64,000 bases of DNA, from NCBI GenBank assembly GCA_002794775.1, contig NBAY01000006.1, forward strand, positions 1 through 64,000, in the 5' to 3' direction. The notes under the pieces were generated by a model, which had not been told where the DNA came from, did not search any database, and was given only the letters and a program-made list of their open reading frames with translations. This document shows, in pieces, positions 22,024 to 34,627 of this stretch (position 1 is the first letter of the stretch; every line of letters starts with the position of its first letter). Source of the stretch: Porodaedalea pini (Eukaryota; Basidiomycota; Agaricomycetes; Hymenochaetales; Hymenochaetaceae). The position numbers and the translations under genes were made by a program.

Positions 22024-24133
22024 ATGTCCACTCCTCAGCTCTCATCTGGCTCTATAGAGCGCTTACTCACTGCTGCTCCTGGTGAGAATGATCTCTGGGA
22101 GACGGGCCACATTCTGCAGATACTCTCTCTGAAGAAGATTGGTGCGGCGCGTGAGGGCGCAGCGCCTGATCGTTTCCGTCTCATCGTTTCGGACGGCGCT
22201 CATTACACGCAAGCCATGCTCGCAACACAGCTCACGAATATGGTTGATGATGGAGAATTAAAGAAGAACTCGGTTGTGAAAGTCGAGAAACTCACATGCA
22301 ACAACGTGCAGAACAAGAGGTCGGTGCTGCGGAATAAGGTCTCAACGTGGTGTGCTATTCTGATGCAGCTTGCTGGATCATTCAGGCTTTTAATTCTGTT
22401 AGCGCTCTCGATTGTGGCGCATGTTGAAGAAAAACTAGGCGATCCAGCCGGCCTTGATATTCCTGGGCAGGGTACGACACCCAACCCTGACGCGCAGGCT
22501 ACACCCGCGACTGTAGTCAATACACCAAATAATAATCAGATGCAACAGCAGCAGAAGCAACAACAGAAGCCTGTGCAAGCACAGAGGACACAGCCCCGAA
22601 CGAATGGTCCTGTCATCTTTCCCATTGAGGGTTTGAGTCCGTACCAAAACAAATGGACGATCCGCGCGCGTGTCACAGTCAAGACTGATATTAGACAATA
22701 CTCGAACCAGAAGGGCGAGGGTCAAATGTTCAACGTGACGTTCATGGACGAGTCGGGCGAAATCCGTGCGACGGCCTTTAACCAACAGGTAGACGCGTTC
22801 TTCGATAAGCTCGAGGAGGGAAAAGTCTACTATGTGTCGAAAGCGCGCGTGAACCTCGCAAAGAAGAAGTTCTCCAACGTTCAAAATGAATACGAGCTCA
22901 TGTTCGGTAGAGAGACCGAAATCACAGAGGTGCGTTCGATTATTATGTTTCGTCATCGTTCTTCCTGAATGCCATAATAGTGTGAAGACCAAGCCGATGC
23001 TCCGCAAATCAAGTATAATTTTGTACCGCTGTCTGAACTGGGGAATATACAAAAGGACTCAACCTGCGGTAAGCCAGAACTTTGATGTAAAAATGTGTGC
23101 TTAATCTTTGTCAATAGACGTCATCGGTATTGTAAAGGACGTGTCCGAAATAACTGAAATCATCGCGAAAGCTACTGGCAGAACAACCAAAAAGCGCGAG
23201 TTGACACTTGTAGACCGTTCAGAGTTCTCAGTACGCCTTACTCTTTGGGGAAAGCAGGCAGAATCCTACAATGCAGACGAGCACGCCGTCCTCGCATTCA
23301 AAGGTGCCAGGGTTAATGACTTCGGCGGTATGTGCACAAGATACTTTTCACCGCTGATCGTACCTGACAAGCTTCTGTAGGCCGCTCGTTGTCGATGTCG
23401 AATGGCACTCACATGACCGTCAACCCCGACATTACAGAAGCGCATATCCTTCGTGGATGGTTTGACTCGCTGAATTCAGCGCCGACATTCAAATCGCAGT
23501 CTAATGGAAATACCCTCGGAGGTGGATCCAGTACATTCAAGCGGGATGAAGTGCGTACGCTTGCGGACGTCAAAGAGTCGCAGATCGGAATGGGCGAAGA
23601 GCCAGGTTTCTTCTCGTGTAGGGCAACAATTGTGCACATCAGGGCGGACAATCTTTATTACCCGGCTTGCCCGAGCGACCAGTGCAACAAGAAGGTTGTT
23701 CAATCGAACGAGGGCTGGCGGTGCGAAAAGTGCGATCGCTCATACACGGATCCGGAGTATCGCTACATTATCTCAATGTCTGTCGCGGACTATACAGGAC
23801 AGGCTTGGCTGCAGGGTTTTAACGACGTAGGACTTGCAGTGTTCGAGAGGCCAGCGAATGAGCTTCATGAACTGAAGGAACGGGATGAGAGCGCGTACAA
23901 TGCCGTGCTGGCGAAGGCGAACTGTAACACCTTCAATTTCAACTGCCGGGCAAAGCAGGACACGTACAACGTTTGTTTCCTTATTATCCTTCCTCCTTTT
24001 TTAAACTGACGGGTCCTGCTCTTAACAGGAAGCTACTCGTGTCCGTTATGGCGTCCAGAAGATTTTGCCGCTTGACTACAAGGTGGAAGCAAGTATACTC
24101 CGTGACATCCTTAAGTCTGACTGGGCGAAGTAA
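22024..24133 (+). CDS. RFA1: Replication protein A large subunit (Rfa1)
   Basis: Six exons (22024-22319, 22386-22929, 22981-23068, 23118-23327, 23381-23970, 24029-24133) sum to 610 residues, the normal RPA70 size. The domains in order are: OB-fold F (LKKIGAAREG, DRFRLIVSDGAHYTQAMLATQL), a Gln-rich linker, DBD-A (IEGLSPYQNKWTIRARVTVK, FNVTFMDESGEIRATAF), DBD-B (DVIGIVKDVSEITEII, LTLWGKQAE), and DBD-C. DBD-C holds a zinc ribbon, CPSDQCNKKVVQ through WRCEKC (C-x4-C-x13-C-x2-C). RPA binds single-stranded DNA in replication, repair and recombination. Its position beside the recombination helicase HFM1 and TIM54 is probably gene packing rather than co-function. Confidence 0.97.
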
Positions 24134-24360
24134 CCCCTGTTGATAATTTGAGATTCTGACTGTGCTGGTTCTCCCGCTTCTTCCCCTTGCAAGCATGTAA
24201 CTGTGGTGGTACTCTACTCCGAGTTGTAAATATAAATACATCGTCATCATTGCACTTCCGCCACATTGTTGTACTGTATGTACGTAATGGCAAATACAAT
24301 CGGCGCGTCTGCGGTGAGCAGGTCCTTGTTAAGTCCGCCACAGCTAGTCTCTTTGGGTCT
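24134..24360. other. Intergenic, RFA1 3' UTR and STE23 promoter
   Basis: This tandem interval of 227 bp contains AT-rich stretches such as TATAAATA near 24230, which could serve as a core promoter. The frame of STE23 is open upstream of its first ATG, but only to non-ATG codons. Confidence 0.45.
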
Positions 24361-27300
24361 ATGCGGGTTCCGGCTTTCCTCCGTTCATGTAGGCGACCGA
24401 AGGCTTATAACCTACGCTCACTAAGGCATCCCACTCGTTATAGTTTCTGGTTCAGCAATCTCCCTTTCGCCTCTTCTGCTCAGCTCTCCAATCGTTTGTC
24501 TTCACACGCTACCCAGTCATCCATCATGCAGGATATGCACTTTACCGCAGACACGACTCTAGAGGAGGATACAAAGAACTGGAAGATTGTTCCTGCACAG
24601 GACAACAGGCCTGCATATTATGTTTATGACGTTCCCATCCAGAAGAGTGCAGCGGACGACCGTGAATATCGCGTCGTACGCCTCGAGAATGGGCTCCAAG
24701 CTGTACTTGTGCACGACGGGAAGACGGACAAGGCCGCTGCAAGCTTAGATGTTGCAGTTGGGCATCTCAGTGACCCCGTGAGTCTGCATTTTGTTATTAC
24801 TAGCATGTCATCGAAATATTCGGTCGTGCAATCACCTGCGGACCGAAGATCAGTATATGAGCACGTTCGTGTTCCTATAAGCTCAGGAAACAACAAGGCG
24901 TGGTGCGGAAAGGGGTCAAATGCTCAAGCTGGGGAACCTTGATGAGTTTCATTCCACGGACTCGATGGCAGAGTGTTGGCAGAGCCTTCATGTCTGGAAG
25001 TTTCTTATAATTGTCTTGCTAATGCATTTTTCGTCTTCCAGGACGACATTCCTGGCTTAGCCCACTTCTGCGAACATCTTTTGTTCATGGTGAGTCTCAA
25101 AATACCAATAAAATTTATAGTTTGCCGCAGTCTAGTGAACGACCTGAGGACTGCGTCAAGCTCTTATTTCCTTGCATATGCTTACACACCTTATCAATAA
25201 CAGGGAACAGAACAATTTCCAAAGGAAAACGAGTACTCCGAGGCAAGTTCATTTGTTCCAGACGCCAATATTATTTTAGAAAAGTCCATTAACAAATTCG
25301 TTCTCCAGTACCTCGCGAAGAACAGCGGCGCGTCCAATGCTTACACCGCTGCCTCCAACACGAATTATTACTTTTCGGTCGCCTGGAACGCCTTTGATGG
25401 TGCTCTTGAGCGATTTGCGGGTTTCTTCCACTCGCCTTTGTTCTCCCCTTCCTGCACACTGCGCGAGCTCAATGCGGTCGACTCCGAAAACAAGAAGAAC
25501 CTTCAGAGTGACATGTGGCGTATATTCCAACTTAACAAGCACCTCACTCGCCCCGGGCATCCGTGGCGGAAGTTTGGTACCGGGAACAAGAAGACGCTTA
25601 CGGAGGCGGCGCGGTCGGTGAAGTCGCGCTCCGGGAATCCGCCCGCAGACAAGCCGTCACTGAGTGATTTGCTGAACGGAAATGGCAGCATTAGCGCGGT
25701 GCCTTCGCCGATTCCGAGTCGTGTGGCCTCGCCTGCTTCGTCGATTATCTCGACGAGCAGTGAAAATGAGGCAGATGGAGGCATAGTTGGGAGGGAAACA
25801 AGGCGCCGGCTGATCGAATGGTGGAGCAAAGAGTACTGCGCGAGCCGCATGAGTTTGACGCTCATTGGAAAGGGTTTGTGCCAGAACTTCTTGTTTGCAT
25901 TTCGATACTGACTTGACCTTGAAGAATCTCTCGACGAGCTGACTCGCCTGGCTGTCACGCTGTTCTCGCCTATCAAGAATCGTGGACAAGATCCGGCGCC
26001 TCTCATCCTAGAACACCCATTTGGAAAAGACGAGCGCGGTGTACGTACTTCCAAGCCTCAGTTATGACATTAGAAACTGACGATATTCGTCTATGAAACA
26101 GTCTATTATACACGTTAAGACAATCATGGACTTTTACGCATTTGAACTTTCATTCCCACTGCCCTACCAGGCTCCTGTCTGGCGTGTGAAACCAGCTAGC
26201 TTCCTAGCACACTTCGTCGGACATGAGGGACCTGGCTCTCTGCATGCATACTTGAAGAACAAGGGCTGGATCACGTCACTTGGCGCAGGAGAACAGGATC
26301 TCGGTCGTGGATTTGCGATGTTCAAGTTGACGATCTATATGACTGAAGATGGATTCCGTGAGTCTTGCGTTTAATTCTACGTGTCCGCTCTTTAAAGATG
26401 CAACTTTTCTAGAAAACTACCGCGAAGCACTTCTGGCGTGTTATAAATATCTGACACTTTTACGTGACTCTGCGCTTCCCGCGTGGACTCAAGGCGAGAT
26501 CCAGACGCTGGGTGCTTTGCGCTTCCGCTTCGCGGAAAAGCGACGTCCCGACTCCTATGCGACGTGGATATCTGTGCATATGAAACTTCCAATCCCGCGC
26601 TCGCACATTCTAAGTGGACCGATGCTGACGTGGAACTGGGACGAGCAGCTCGTGCGTGATACGCTCTCCGGGCTGGTTGTCGAGAATGGCCGTGTTGTAG
26701 TTATGGCGAAAGATCATAGCAGGGTAGGAATAACAGGTCCTTGGTCTTCAGAGCCTTGGTATGGGACGGAGTACAACGTAGACAGACTGGAGGACGGTTT
26801 TGCTTCTGCAGTGAGTGTATATCTTCGAACTTTTCGCTATTACTCCTGACAGATGGCAACATTCTCCAAGGCTCGCGCGCCAAATGACATACCTGAACTC
26901 TACTTACCTGGGCCGAATGAGTTTATCCCGACTAATGTCGAAGTTGAAAAGGTCGACATCCCTCAGCCATTGAAGCGTCCTTCCCTCATCAAGCGCACGT
27001 CGCTCACGGAAGTCTGGCATAAGAAAGACGACCAGTTCTGGGTTCCTCGTGCACAGGTGATAATTGAAGCGCGGACGTACGTTCTTCCTTATTTTCTTAA
27101 AGCCCACAATCATCTCACACTCTTTTTGCCTTCATCAGGCCATATGCCGGTTCCTCTGCTCGCGCTTCTGTCATGACTCGACTCTTCGCGGACCTCGTGA
27201 AAGATTCGCTCACTGAATATGCATACGATGCGGAACTCGCTGGACTGAACTATGACTTTGGATCGACTATGCTCGGACTCTATATTAGGCTCAGCGGGTA

Positions 27301-28858
27301 TAATGACAAATTGCATGTTCTCGCGCAGGATGTCCTTGAGAAAGTCAGGAAATTGGAGATCAAGGAAGACAGGCTGGCTGTTATAAAGGAAAATGTAACT
27401 CAGAGGATTCTTTTATGGAGCGAGATCAATTTTTGAGCCTGAAAACAATTTCTAGGTGAAACGGCAGTGGGAGAACATCTTCCTCGAACAGACGTACCAG
27501 CTTTCAGAGTATTATGGGAAATATCTTCTTGCGGACCGTCAGTTCACTTTGACAGAGAAACTTGCAGAGATACAAGGTGATTCATTCCCGAGGACTTGTT
27601 AACACCGACTCTGACATCTCGGACAGGGGTCACCGCCGGGGAACTCCGCGAACACGTCCAGACGCTATTATCACAATTCAAATACCTTGTTTTGGTTAAC
27701 GGGAATCTCCGGAAGGAGGTGAGTTGGGCGTGCCGACGGCTTTATCTAGACGTTACTCACCCTTTGCTTAGGATGCCACCCGCATCGCTTCCATGGCGGA
27801 AGAAGTTCTCAGCTCTCGACCTGTTCCCGTGGAGGAAGTTCCTTACGATCGCTCGCGTCTTCTGCCCAAATGTAGGCGCGCAACGGCTTGGCTGTGAGGA
27901 CCTATACTGATTCACCCTCGCAGCATGCAACTTCGTCTGGGAGCTTCCTGTTCCGAATCCCGATCAAGTCAACGCCAGTAACTCTTACTATTGCCGCGTT
28001 GGCAGTATCTCGGATGCACGCCTGCGTACGACATTTAGTCTGATGGCGCAGATCCTTGAGGAGCCTGCTTTCAACATCTTGCGTACGCAGGAACAGCTGG
28101 GGTACATTGTCTTCTCCTCGGCCTGGCGGAGCGTGGAGTCTCTTGGGCTGCGAGTTCTTGTCCAGTCAGAGAAGGACCCGAAGTATCTGGAGTCTCGGAT
28201 TGAGGCATTCCTTGTGCACATGCGCGGCGTACTCGAGGCAATGGATGATGCACAACTCGAAGAGCATAAGAAAAGTCTCGTGCAGAAGTGGACCGAGAAG
28301 CTGAAGAACTTGAATGAGGAGACGTCGCGTTTCTGGACCCATATCGATTCCGGATATCTTGACTTCACTCGTTGTGAACATGATGCCTCGTTTATCACGA
28401 GCGTGACGAAGGAAGACGTCCTCGCCATGTTCAAGGAGTTTATTGACCCTACATCACCAACCCGCTCAAAGCTCTCTGTGCACATGCGGCCCCAAAACCC
28501 TCCTGCCATCAAACTTAGCCAACAAGCTGCACAGGCCTTCCTCGCCACGTTGCGCAAAGCCGGCGTCTCTGTCGACGAAGAGGAATTCAATTCCCAGTGT
28601 GCGGACGAACCGCCTGTCACGAGGATCAGAGCACATTGGGAGGACGTGCTGCGTGACCAGCCGGATATAAAGGTAGAAAAGCTGTTTGCAGAACTCGATG
28701 AGCTCGTACGGACATACCCTGCGGTTGGCCAGGGTGCCATTGAGCTCAGCCCCAACGCAGTGTTTATCACGGACGGTGCTGCGTTCAGGGAGAGCCTCAC
28801 ACTTTCCGGGCCTGCAAAGCCTGTGGAAGATTTGGAATTGCCCTTATCGAAGTTTTGA
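24361..28858 (+). CDS. STE23: M16 zinc metallopeptidase, insulysin/Ste23 family
   Basis: This is a multi-exon gene of about 1,100 residues. The inverted zinc motif HFCEH is at about 25063-25077 and the third ligand is in ELNAVDSENKKN. Also present are GTEQFPKENEYSEYLAKNSGASNAYT, the HEGPGSLHAYLKNKGW block, KDDQFWVP, AELAGLNYDFGST and the C-terminal-half signature EEPAFNILRTQEQLGYIVFS. Ste23/insulysin degrades peptides inside a closed chamber; in yeast it also processes a-factor pheromone. Two in-frame ATGs exist. The one at 24361 adds 55 Arg-rich residues with no acidic residue, resembling a mitochondrial presequence, and the one at 24526 gives a cytosolic form. The first intron is long (about 265 nt), and intron 25243-25308 has a GC donor. 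A 65-residue Ser-rich insert (about 25605-25795) precedes the WWSKEYCASRMSL block. Confidence 0.95.
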
Positions 28859-30985
28859 GCGCGACTTAGATTCCGACGCTTGATTTGTGTAACCGCGGTG
28901 GTCCGCTCAGTAGCTTCCGTATTGCTATGCAAAGACCGTCTCAGCTCTTGGTGCTGCGAGCTCACGCCGCCCGTGTACCCGCCGCAACCCTTATCCCCTT
29001 CATCCAACCCTTGCATTTACATACAGTAGTCATGCACTATTGCATCATAGATCCTGTTAGATCTGACCTTCCAACTCTCAAAAGCTTTGCTATACATTGA
29101 TGATCGCACATAAATTATTACACATTCTAAGACCACGTTGATATCTCGGAGTGGTCAGATATCATTCTGTTCATTTGGTATGAAACGCCTGTACCTGACG
29201 ATTTCATAGCGTAAGGTGTTGCCATCATGATGTTGAAAGACAAAGACTTCTCTTCGAGGATTTACCTGAATGATGACTGGCATAGCTTTGTTTGAATTCG
29301 TCGTCATCATCTCCATCTCTAAACTCTAGTCTCGAATCTAAGTTCTATATTTTTATGCCTAGAATCACCTCACTTCGGCGCCGCGCCGTTCAGAGCCTCT
29401 TTCTCGCGAGCAACTCGGAAGTTCCAGGGCATTCAGATAGCCGTGAGTCGGACGAACGAGCGATGCTGATGATGGAAGATGACGCGACTCCGGCTGTTAA
29501 GACTATGCGCGATGATTCACCGGAGTTAAAAAAGAAACCATACGAGCAAGCCAGAGCGTTGTTTCAAGCTTGCTGAAGCATCTATTGCCTTGAAACTTCT
29601 TGTCAAGTATGGCTAAGCATCATTGATATGCTATGAGGCGGAGTTTCAACAGACAAAGACGCAGCCTGCAGCACGAACGTTTCACACAGCATGCTGCTCC
29701 TGACTTTGGTGCATTCCAGAGCATTGGCAGCTTGAGGGATGTCCGAAAACTTGGTTGAATCATGAGCTCGGCCCCGCGCGGTGCCGAATAGTAATTAACA
29801 CAACAGAGAATTTCTGAAACGCAAGGTATAAATGGACAGGAAGGGAGTCATAAGGAATTGGAGTGAGAAACTGGTAGGACAGGGATGGTAATGACAGCGA
29901 GCAAGAGACGAGACAGCAAGGACGTGATGAAGTGGAGAGCGACAGGAGAACAGTAATACCGTTCAAAGCAGACAGAAACAGACTAAACCCCAATACCACT
30001 TCACTTTCGTCCAGCGATCTTGTTCAAAGGTTGTACCATTGGTCTGCCATCTGGACCCACTGCAGCACGGGGGGGGGGGGGGGGATTAAAAACCGATAAG
30101 CTCGTCATTTATTATTCGCGATGCTGCCAAAACTTACTCTGCGGTGGTTTGTAATTGAGCTCACGACGGAATAAGAGAACGTGAGGCTCAGGCGCTTAGA
30201 CAGGGACACAGTGTCAACAACGCTTAGGTCTCTGAGCCAAGGGAGAACAGACTCACTGTGTACTTCATAGTGAACCCAACCCAAACTCTGTGTGATCCCT
30301 ATGCCACGCCACTCTTTCTCAGACAAAAGACGCAGCGTCCCTGTGTCATCCTGATTGAAGAACTGCTTCGGGATAAGCTTGAGGAGTGGCTTGGGAAGAA
30401 TAACGTGTCGGTATTCGTATTTATCATCGCAATAGCGCTCTGAATAGTGTATTCTTCGGGGGAAAGTGAGGCATAGGTCAGCTCAGTGCTTAGTGAATCG
30501 ACGGTAGAGTTGTGCTTACTTATCGACATACTCCTCCCACCTCTTGAGCGCCTCCCCTTTTGAGATTTGGCCTGCTTGCATTCAGACTGGTCGTGATGGT
30601 TCGTGAAAGAGCTGTTTATGTGATGTGACGTCGCGTGTTGTCACTGATCATGTTTGCGACATTTTTCCAAATCAGCTTTCCGAGTCACCGCCACCGCCGT
30701 CAGCTCTTCTCATGAATTGTTGTCGACATGTCAGCACTTTCAATCTGCCAATTTGTGCGTTCTGACGATATTGCTTTTGGAACGGTATAATTCTTTCAAT
30801 CATATTCTCCAGCTATGTGGTGTATTTACATGTGTGCGGTCTGTGTGTCTAGATCACCCAGAATCCAACGTTAAATGAAGATTAGTCCAGGTAGGAAAGA
30901 ATAAGGGATGCGTAACATTAGTGCGAATAATAACAATAACCCGATCTCATACCGCAGGCTCCTTCGTTGAAGAGCGACAAACGGC
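28859..30985. other. Gene-poor interval between STE23 and IDO
   Basis: In this 2.1 kb between convergent genes the only frames are short and lack context, for example one of 74 codons from an ATG at 29354. It contains a 16-G run and several near-repeats of TCTGAGCC/AGAGACGAGACAG type. No transposon termini or RNA genes were recognised. Confidence 0.45.
30069..30084. repeat. G16 homopolymer
   Basis: An uninterrupted run of sixteen guanines on the plus strand is followed directly by ATTAAAA. It lies in non-coding DNA between STE23 and IDO. Confidence 0.95.
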
Positions 30986-32575
30986 TCATTCAAGAACTGC
31001 CCGCCGCGTTGCGTCGCGCCCCGCCTTCAATAATGTCGCGAGTTCGTTTCCACCTGTTCCCCGGGCAGGGCCAGAGCGAACGGCTCCCCGTTGTTCCTTG
31101 GCCATGGCAGCCATCACAGGGCATTTGTACCGCTCCGACTTGGACATGGTGACTACGTAGAGACAGGCGGTACGTATGTGATTATCTTCAGAAGAAAAAA
31201 TGAAAGTTAGAAAAAAGGGTCCCTATCGTCTCAAAAATCGATGTACCTCGGAGTTTCTTCAGTGCCATGACCGCGGCATTGTACGGTTCACGGAGCGCTG
31301 GCGTCTGACGCGCAAGCTCACGTAGTGGTCGCGGTGAGTTCTGAATATATTCCAGATACTCCCGATGCACGCCTGGCATGTAGCGTCGCCTGAAGCATCG
31401 ACTGATAAGTAAAGTGTAGGAAAGACAGATCAAAGGTGACTCACATCCTGTCCATAAATCCGTGGTCCGCTTTCTTGTTGTCTTCTGTCGGAGCAGGGTA
31501 CCTCTTTCTGGCCAGCTTGTGGTCAATGTCAAGCCAGACGTCCAGTGTATGCATCACTGTGCTTTGTCCGCCCGACGGACCGCTGAGGTCTAGCTTGTCG
31601 GAGTCGTTGACACCTTCGAATATCCATCCACATGAATTTGGCCCGTTCGCATCTGCACCGCAGAACCATGGACGGACGCTCCAGTGGAATACATGTGGGT
31701 CGCAGCCGGCCCGAACGCTCTGCACAATGTCGCTGAGTTCTTCGACGAGGCTAGCGACGCGCTGCAAATCCCGGGAGATCTTCCAGATGGAGGCGTCGTC
31801 TGTGACGTTAGGCAGACTGTGGAATTCCTCGATGATGTTGAGTAGTTCCACCCCGCGCAATTCCACGCCAGCGGATGCGCGGTAAAATTCTTCCTCGTCG
31901 TCTGTCCCTGAGAAAAGGTGCTCGAAGTGCATGTTATCGAGTGTCATAGGCAGGGCAGGGTTTGTTGGGTATGCATTCCACAGGACCGTGTCTGCATACG
32001 TTAAGACAGGAGCAATGCCGAGGATTCTCGAGACGGTTACGAAAGGAACAGCAAGAGTTCTGGGGATGACGAATGGCATGGACGTTCCTGACGGCGGGGT
32101 GGAGTGCACATAGAAATGTGTCAAGAATGCAAGGACGAGGTGAGCCCTCTGTAACATACGCCTATCGTTCTCGATAGTGTGTGTAGTGATCAATGGTCCC
32201 TGATCGTCGGCCGATAAACTTGTTAACAGGCGGTTATGGCAATGGTCGATCGTTGAATGGACTGACCTCTCTGATCCGTTGGCGCCATAATTCGCTGCCT
32301 TCACGCTTCGCTACAGCCTCCTCAGCGATGTCGTCTCCAAGGCTGAGTATGTCTGGAGCTTCAGCCAGGGCTCGCTCCCAGAAGTCGAAAGCAAGGGGAA
32401 GACGTTGCAATGGATAGGCAGGAATAAACCCAGTCTCTCGGGCAATATCAAACTCAATATTCGATCTAGGCTGCTCGACACCGAGCGTTCGGAGCCTGTT
32501 GAATAAGTCGCTCAACGCAGAAGCACCCAGGCGGAGCAACTCGGATGGAGGCAAGACGTTGTGGATATAGTCCAT
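30986..32575 (-). CDS. Indoleamine 2,3-dioxygenase
   Basis: Four exons (32575-32267, 32199-31445, 31389-31247, 31185-30986) give 468 residues from the ATG at 32575. IDO is a haem enzyme that opens the indole ring of L-tryptophan to N-formylkynurenine, feeding NAD synthesis. The sequence has LVLAFLTHFYVHS, IPRTLAVPFVTVSRILGIAPVLTYAD, SGPSGGQSTVMHTLD and RRYMPGVHREYLEYIQNSPRPLRELARQTPALREPYNAAV. LRDNHIRTACLYVV has the histidine that aligns with the proximal haem ligand, and the tail is ARGTGGNELATLLKAGRDATRRA. Fungi carry several IDO paralogues with very different affinities; which one this is cannot be read from sequence alone. A TATA box lies 92 bp upstream of the start. Confidence 0.95.
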
Positions 32576-34627
32576 TGTGTTGTGCGTACGTACGGGTGAG
32601 CAGAGGAGAAGAGACAGGTGTATGAAGGAATGGGAGCTACGACGATCTTCGAGCTTCATCCCATCCCCTTTATAGTTTTCACGAGTGGACAAATTCCAAC
32701 GGGTCAGTTTCTAGCTTGAGGCTGAGCAAAACCCATCGAGGCCGCTTTGCATAGCACGGATGATGAATTCCATCATTCCGCCACTCAAGATGAAGCTGCT
32801 GACTCGACTGACGTCCTATCCATTTTCTAAGCCGGGTTGCAATTACGCGTATGACTCCGCCCCAAAGTGAAGTTCTCAACAACGATTACCTGGTTCGAGA
32901 TTCATCAGTGCGTCCGTCTCCCCCTCGCCTACTTTTTGAACTCCGTTTTACTTTGTTTGACGAACCCAGAAACCCTGCCCGATGCATAGCTAACCCAAAT
33001 GAGTCCGGTGCGCTCACGTTTCGACTTCTTGAATGCCGTGATATTAGCAGAGGTGCAGCCTGAAGGACGCTCTTACGAGCCCACGCTCGGTCTCATCAAT
33101 CTGAATTACTCTTCTGGGCAGAAAAGGACTGCGTTGTACTCTTCTTTTTTGGAACGATGCGGGTAAGCCCTGGCTGGATGATGCAGGTTTGGACCTCCGG
33201 GAGCACAGCCAGGGATCAGATGCCATTGATGTGTAGTATATTCCGTCCCGTCCGCGCGCGCTCTCTTCGCCGCCACTTGATTACGGGAGTTGGACCCTTA
33301 GCCACGCGTTCTTGGAACACGGGGGTAGTTGTGTGAATAGCGGTAACGTTAGAGATCCGCGCTTCAGCTGGACCAGCGATTGCAAGAGACTCTGATTATT
33401 TGCTTTACCGCTCTCCCGTCCGTCATCATGCTTATCAACAAGGTGACATCGTATTTCAGAGCGCAGGTCGTCTAGTCTAACGATTCAGTCTTAATCGTGG
33501 ATATAAACTTTTAGGTACGATTTCCTCTCCGAGTTTGTAGACTAACAGGATTTGTGCTTCGATTCGAACTATATGAAGAGAAGAGAAGAACGCTTCGCCT
33601 TCCCCAGACAATGCTCAGCCTCTTCCCGCTGTCATCTTCATCTTGACATGCCGGCCGTGTTAGCGGCATTTATCCATAGTACAAAACTAGTGGCTTCCAT
33701 GACTCATTCGTCTTTGCACAGCTCTCCGGCATCCGTGCCAATCTGAGGTCTTTGGTACAAAAGAGTTCTTGTCAGATGCGCCTGGAAGAGTTCTGAAGAT
33801 TTGTAAGAAAGTTGCATGAGAAAGTGAAATATTCTGAGTCCGAGATTATAATGTTGATTTTATCAACTCGGTGTGTTGCTACATCACTTCCGAGGGCACA
33901 GTCCAGCCACTGCTCCGACGACGTCTCAAAACGCTTAAGATTAGAGTCAACCTCGAGACCTTGATGCCATCCAATCTTGGGCTTCTACAAGGCAACCGTG
34001 GCTGCCATCTGGAACTCGATCCGGATGGATTATAGGAAAATGATTAAGTGAGTGTTATACCGTTTTTCCCACAGAACTAAATCCGAATCCGAATCCGTTT
34101 GTAACAATTGGGTATACGTAGTCTTTCGTTGCTTTGATCCTTGTGTCAAATTGCAGAGCAAAGCCCGTGAGGCTGAAACCGGATCGGGTTGTTGTTCACT
34201 TGAGCCACAATTATCGGGCGTTGCAGCTTTCACACACGTGGAAGTCAAAGCTCGAAAGCTGGTGTGCGGAATTCTCAAGCTCTGCGGGTGGTCGCAGGCA
34301 GGGTGCGATGGCCCTGGCATCGAGGCCTCAATCGCCCTCGAGGTCGCAAGACGGCGCGCTGCTGTGGTCAGCGCAGCGCACTGCTCAGAGAGAAGAGAGC
34401 TGATCGCGCAACTGAAACGATATAGCGGCGACGCGAGCTGCTACCGCCGCACGCTGCTCAGGGATACCTACCAGATGGAATTACTGTCTAGCACTGTCGA
34501 CAATCCACAGCGTGTTCATTAACCGATGCACAGGTGATAGACGTGTAATTTGTATTTGTGATGGCGGGGCTGACGCAGACGCCCGTGCAGAGCACGTACA
34601 GATCTTATTCCAAGCTATTTGTCTGAA
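32576..34627. other. IDO promoter and long intergenic interval
   Basis: About 2 kb lies between the IDO start and the 3' end of the HIBCH gene. The part next to IDO is its promoter. A frame near 34190-34522 (residues such as ALEVARRRAAVVSAAH) looks helix-forming but has only a GTG start and no recognised relative, so it is not called. Nothing else is supported. Confidence 0.4.
32667..32674 (-). promoter_or_regulatory. Probable TATA box of the IDO gene
   Basis: TATAAAGG on the minus strand lies 92 bp before the IDO start codon, a usual distance for a fungal core promoter. Assigned by sequence and position only. Confidence 0.5.

Noticed and set aside
29354..29576. 74-codon plus-strand frame (MPRITSLRRR...)
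   Set aside because: Short, no homology signal and no promoter; kept as intergenic.
34052..34522. 156-codon plus-strand frame with a helix-like Ala/Arg-rich stretch
   Set aside because: Only a GTG start, no family resemblance and no splice signals joining it to other exons. It could be a decayed exon, but that cannot be supported.
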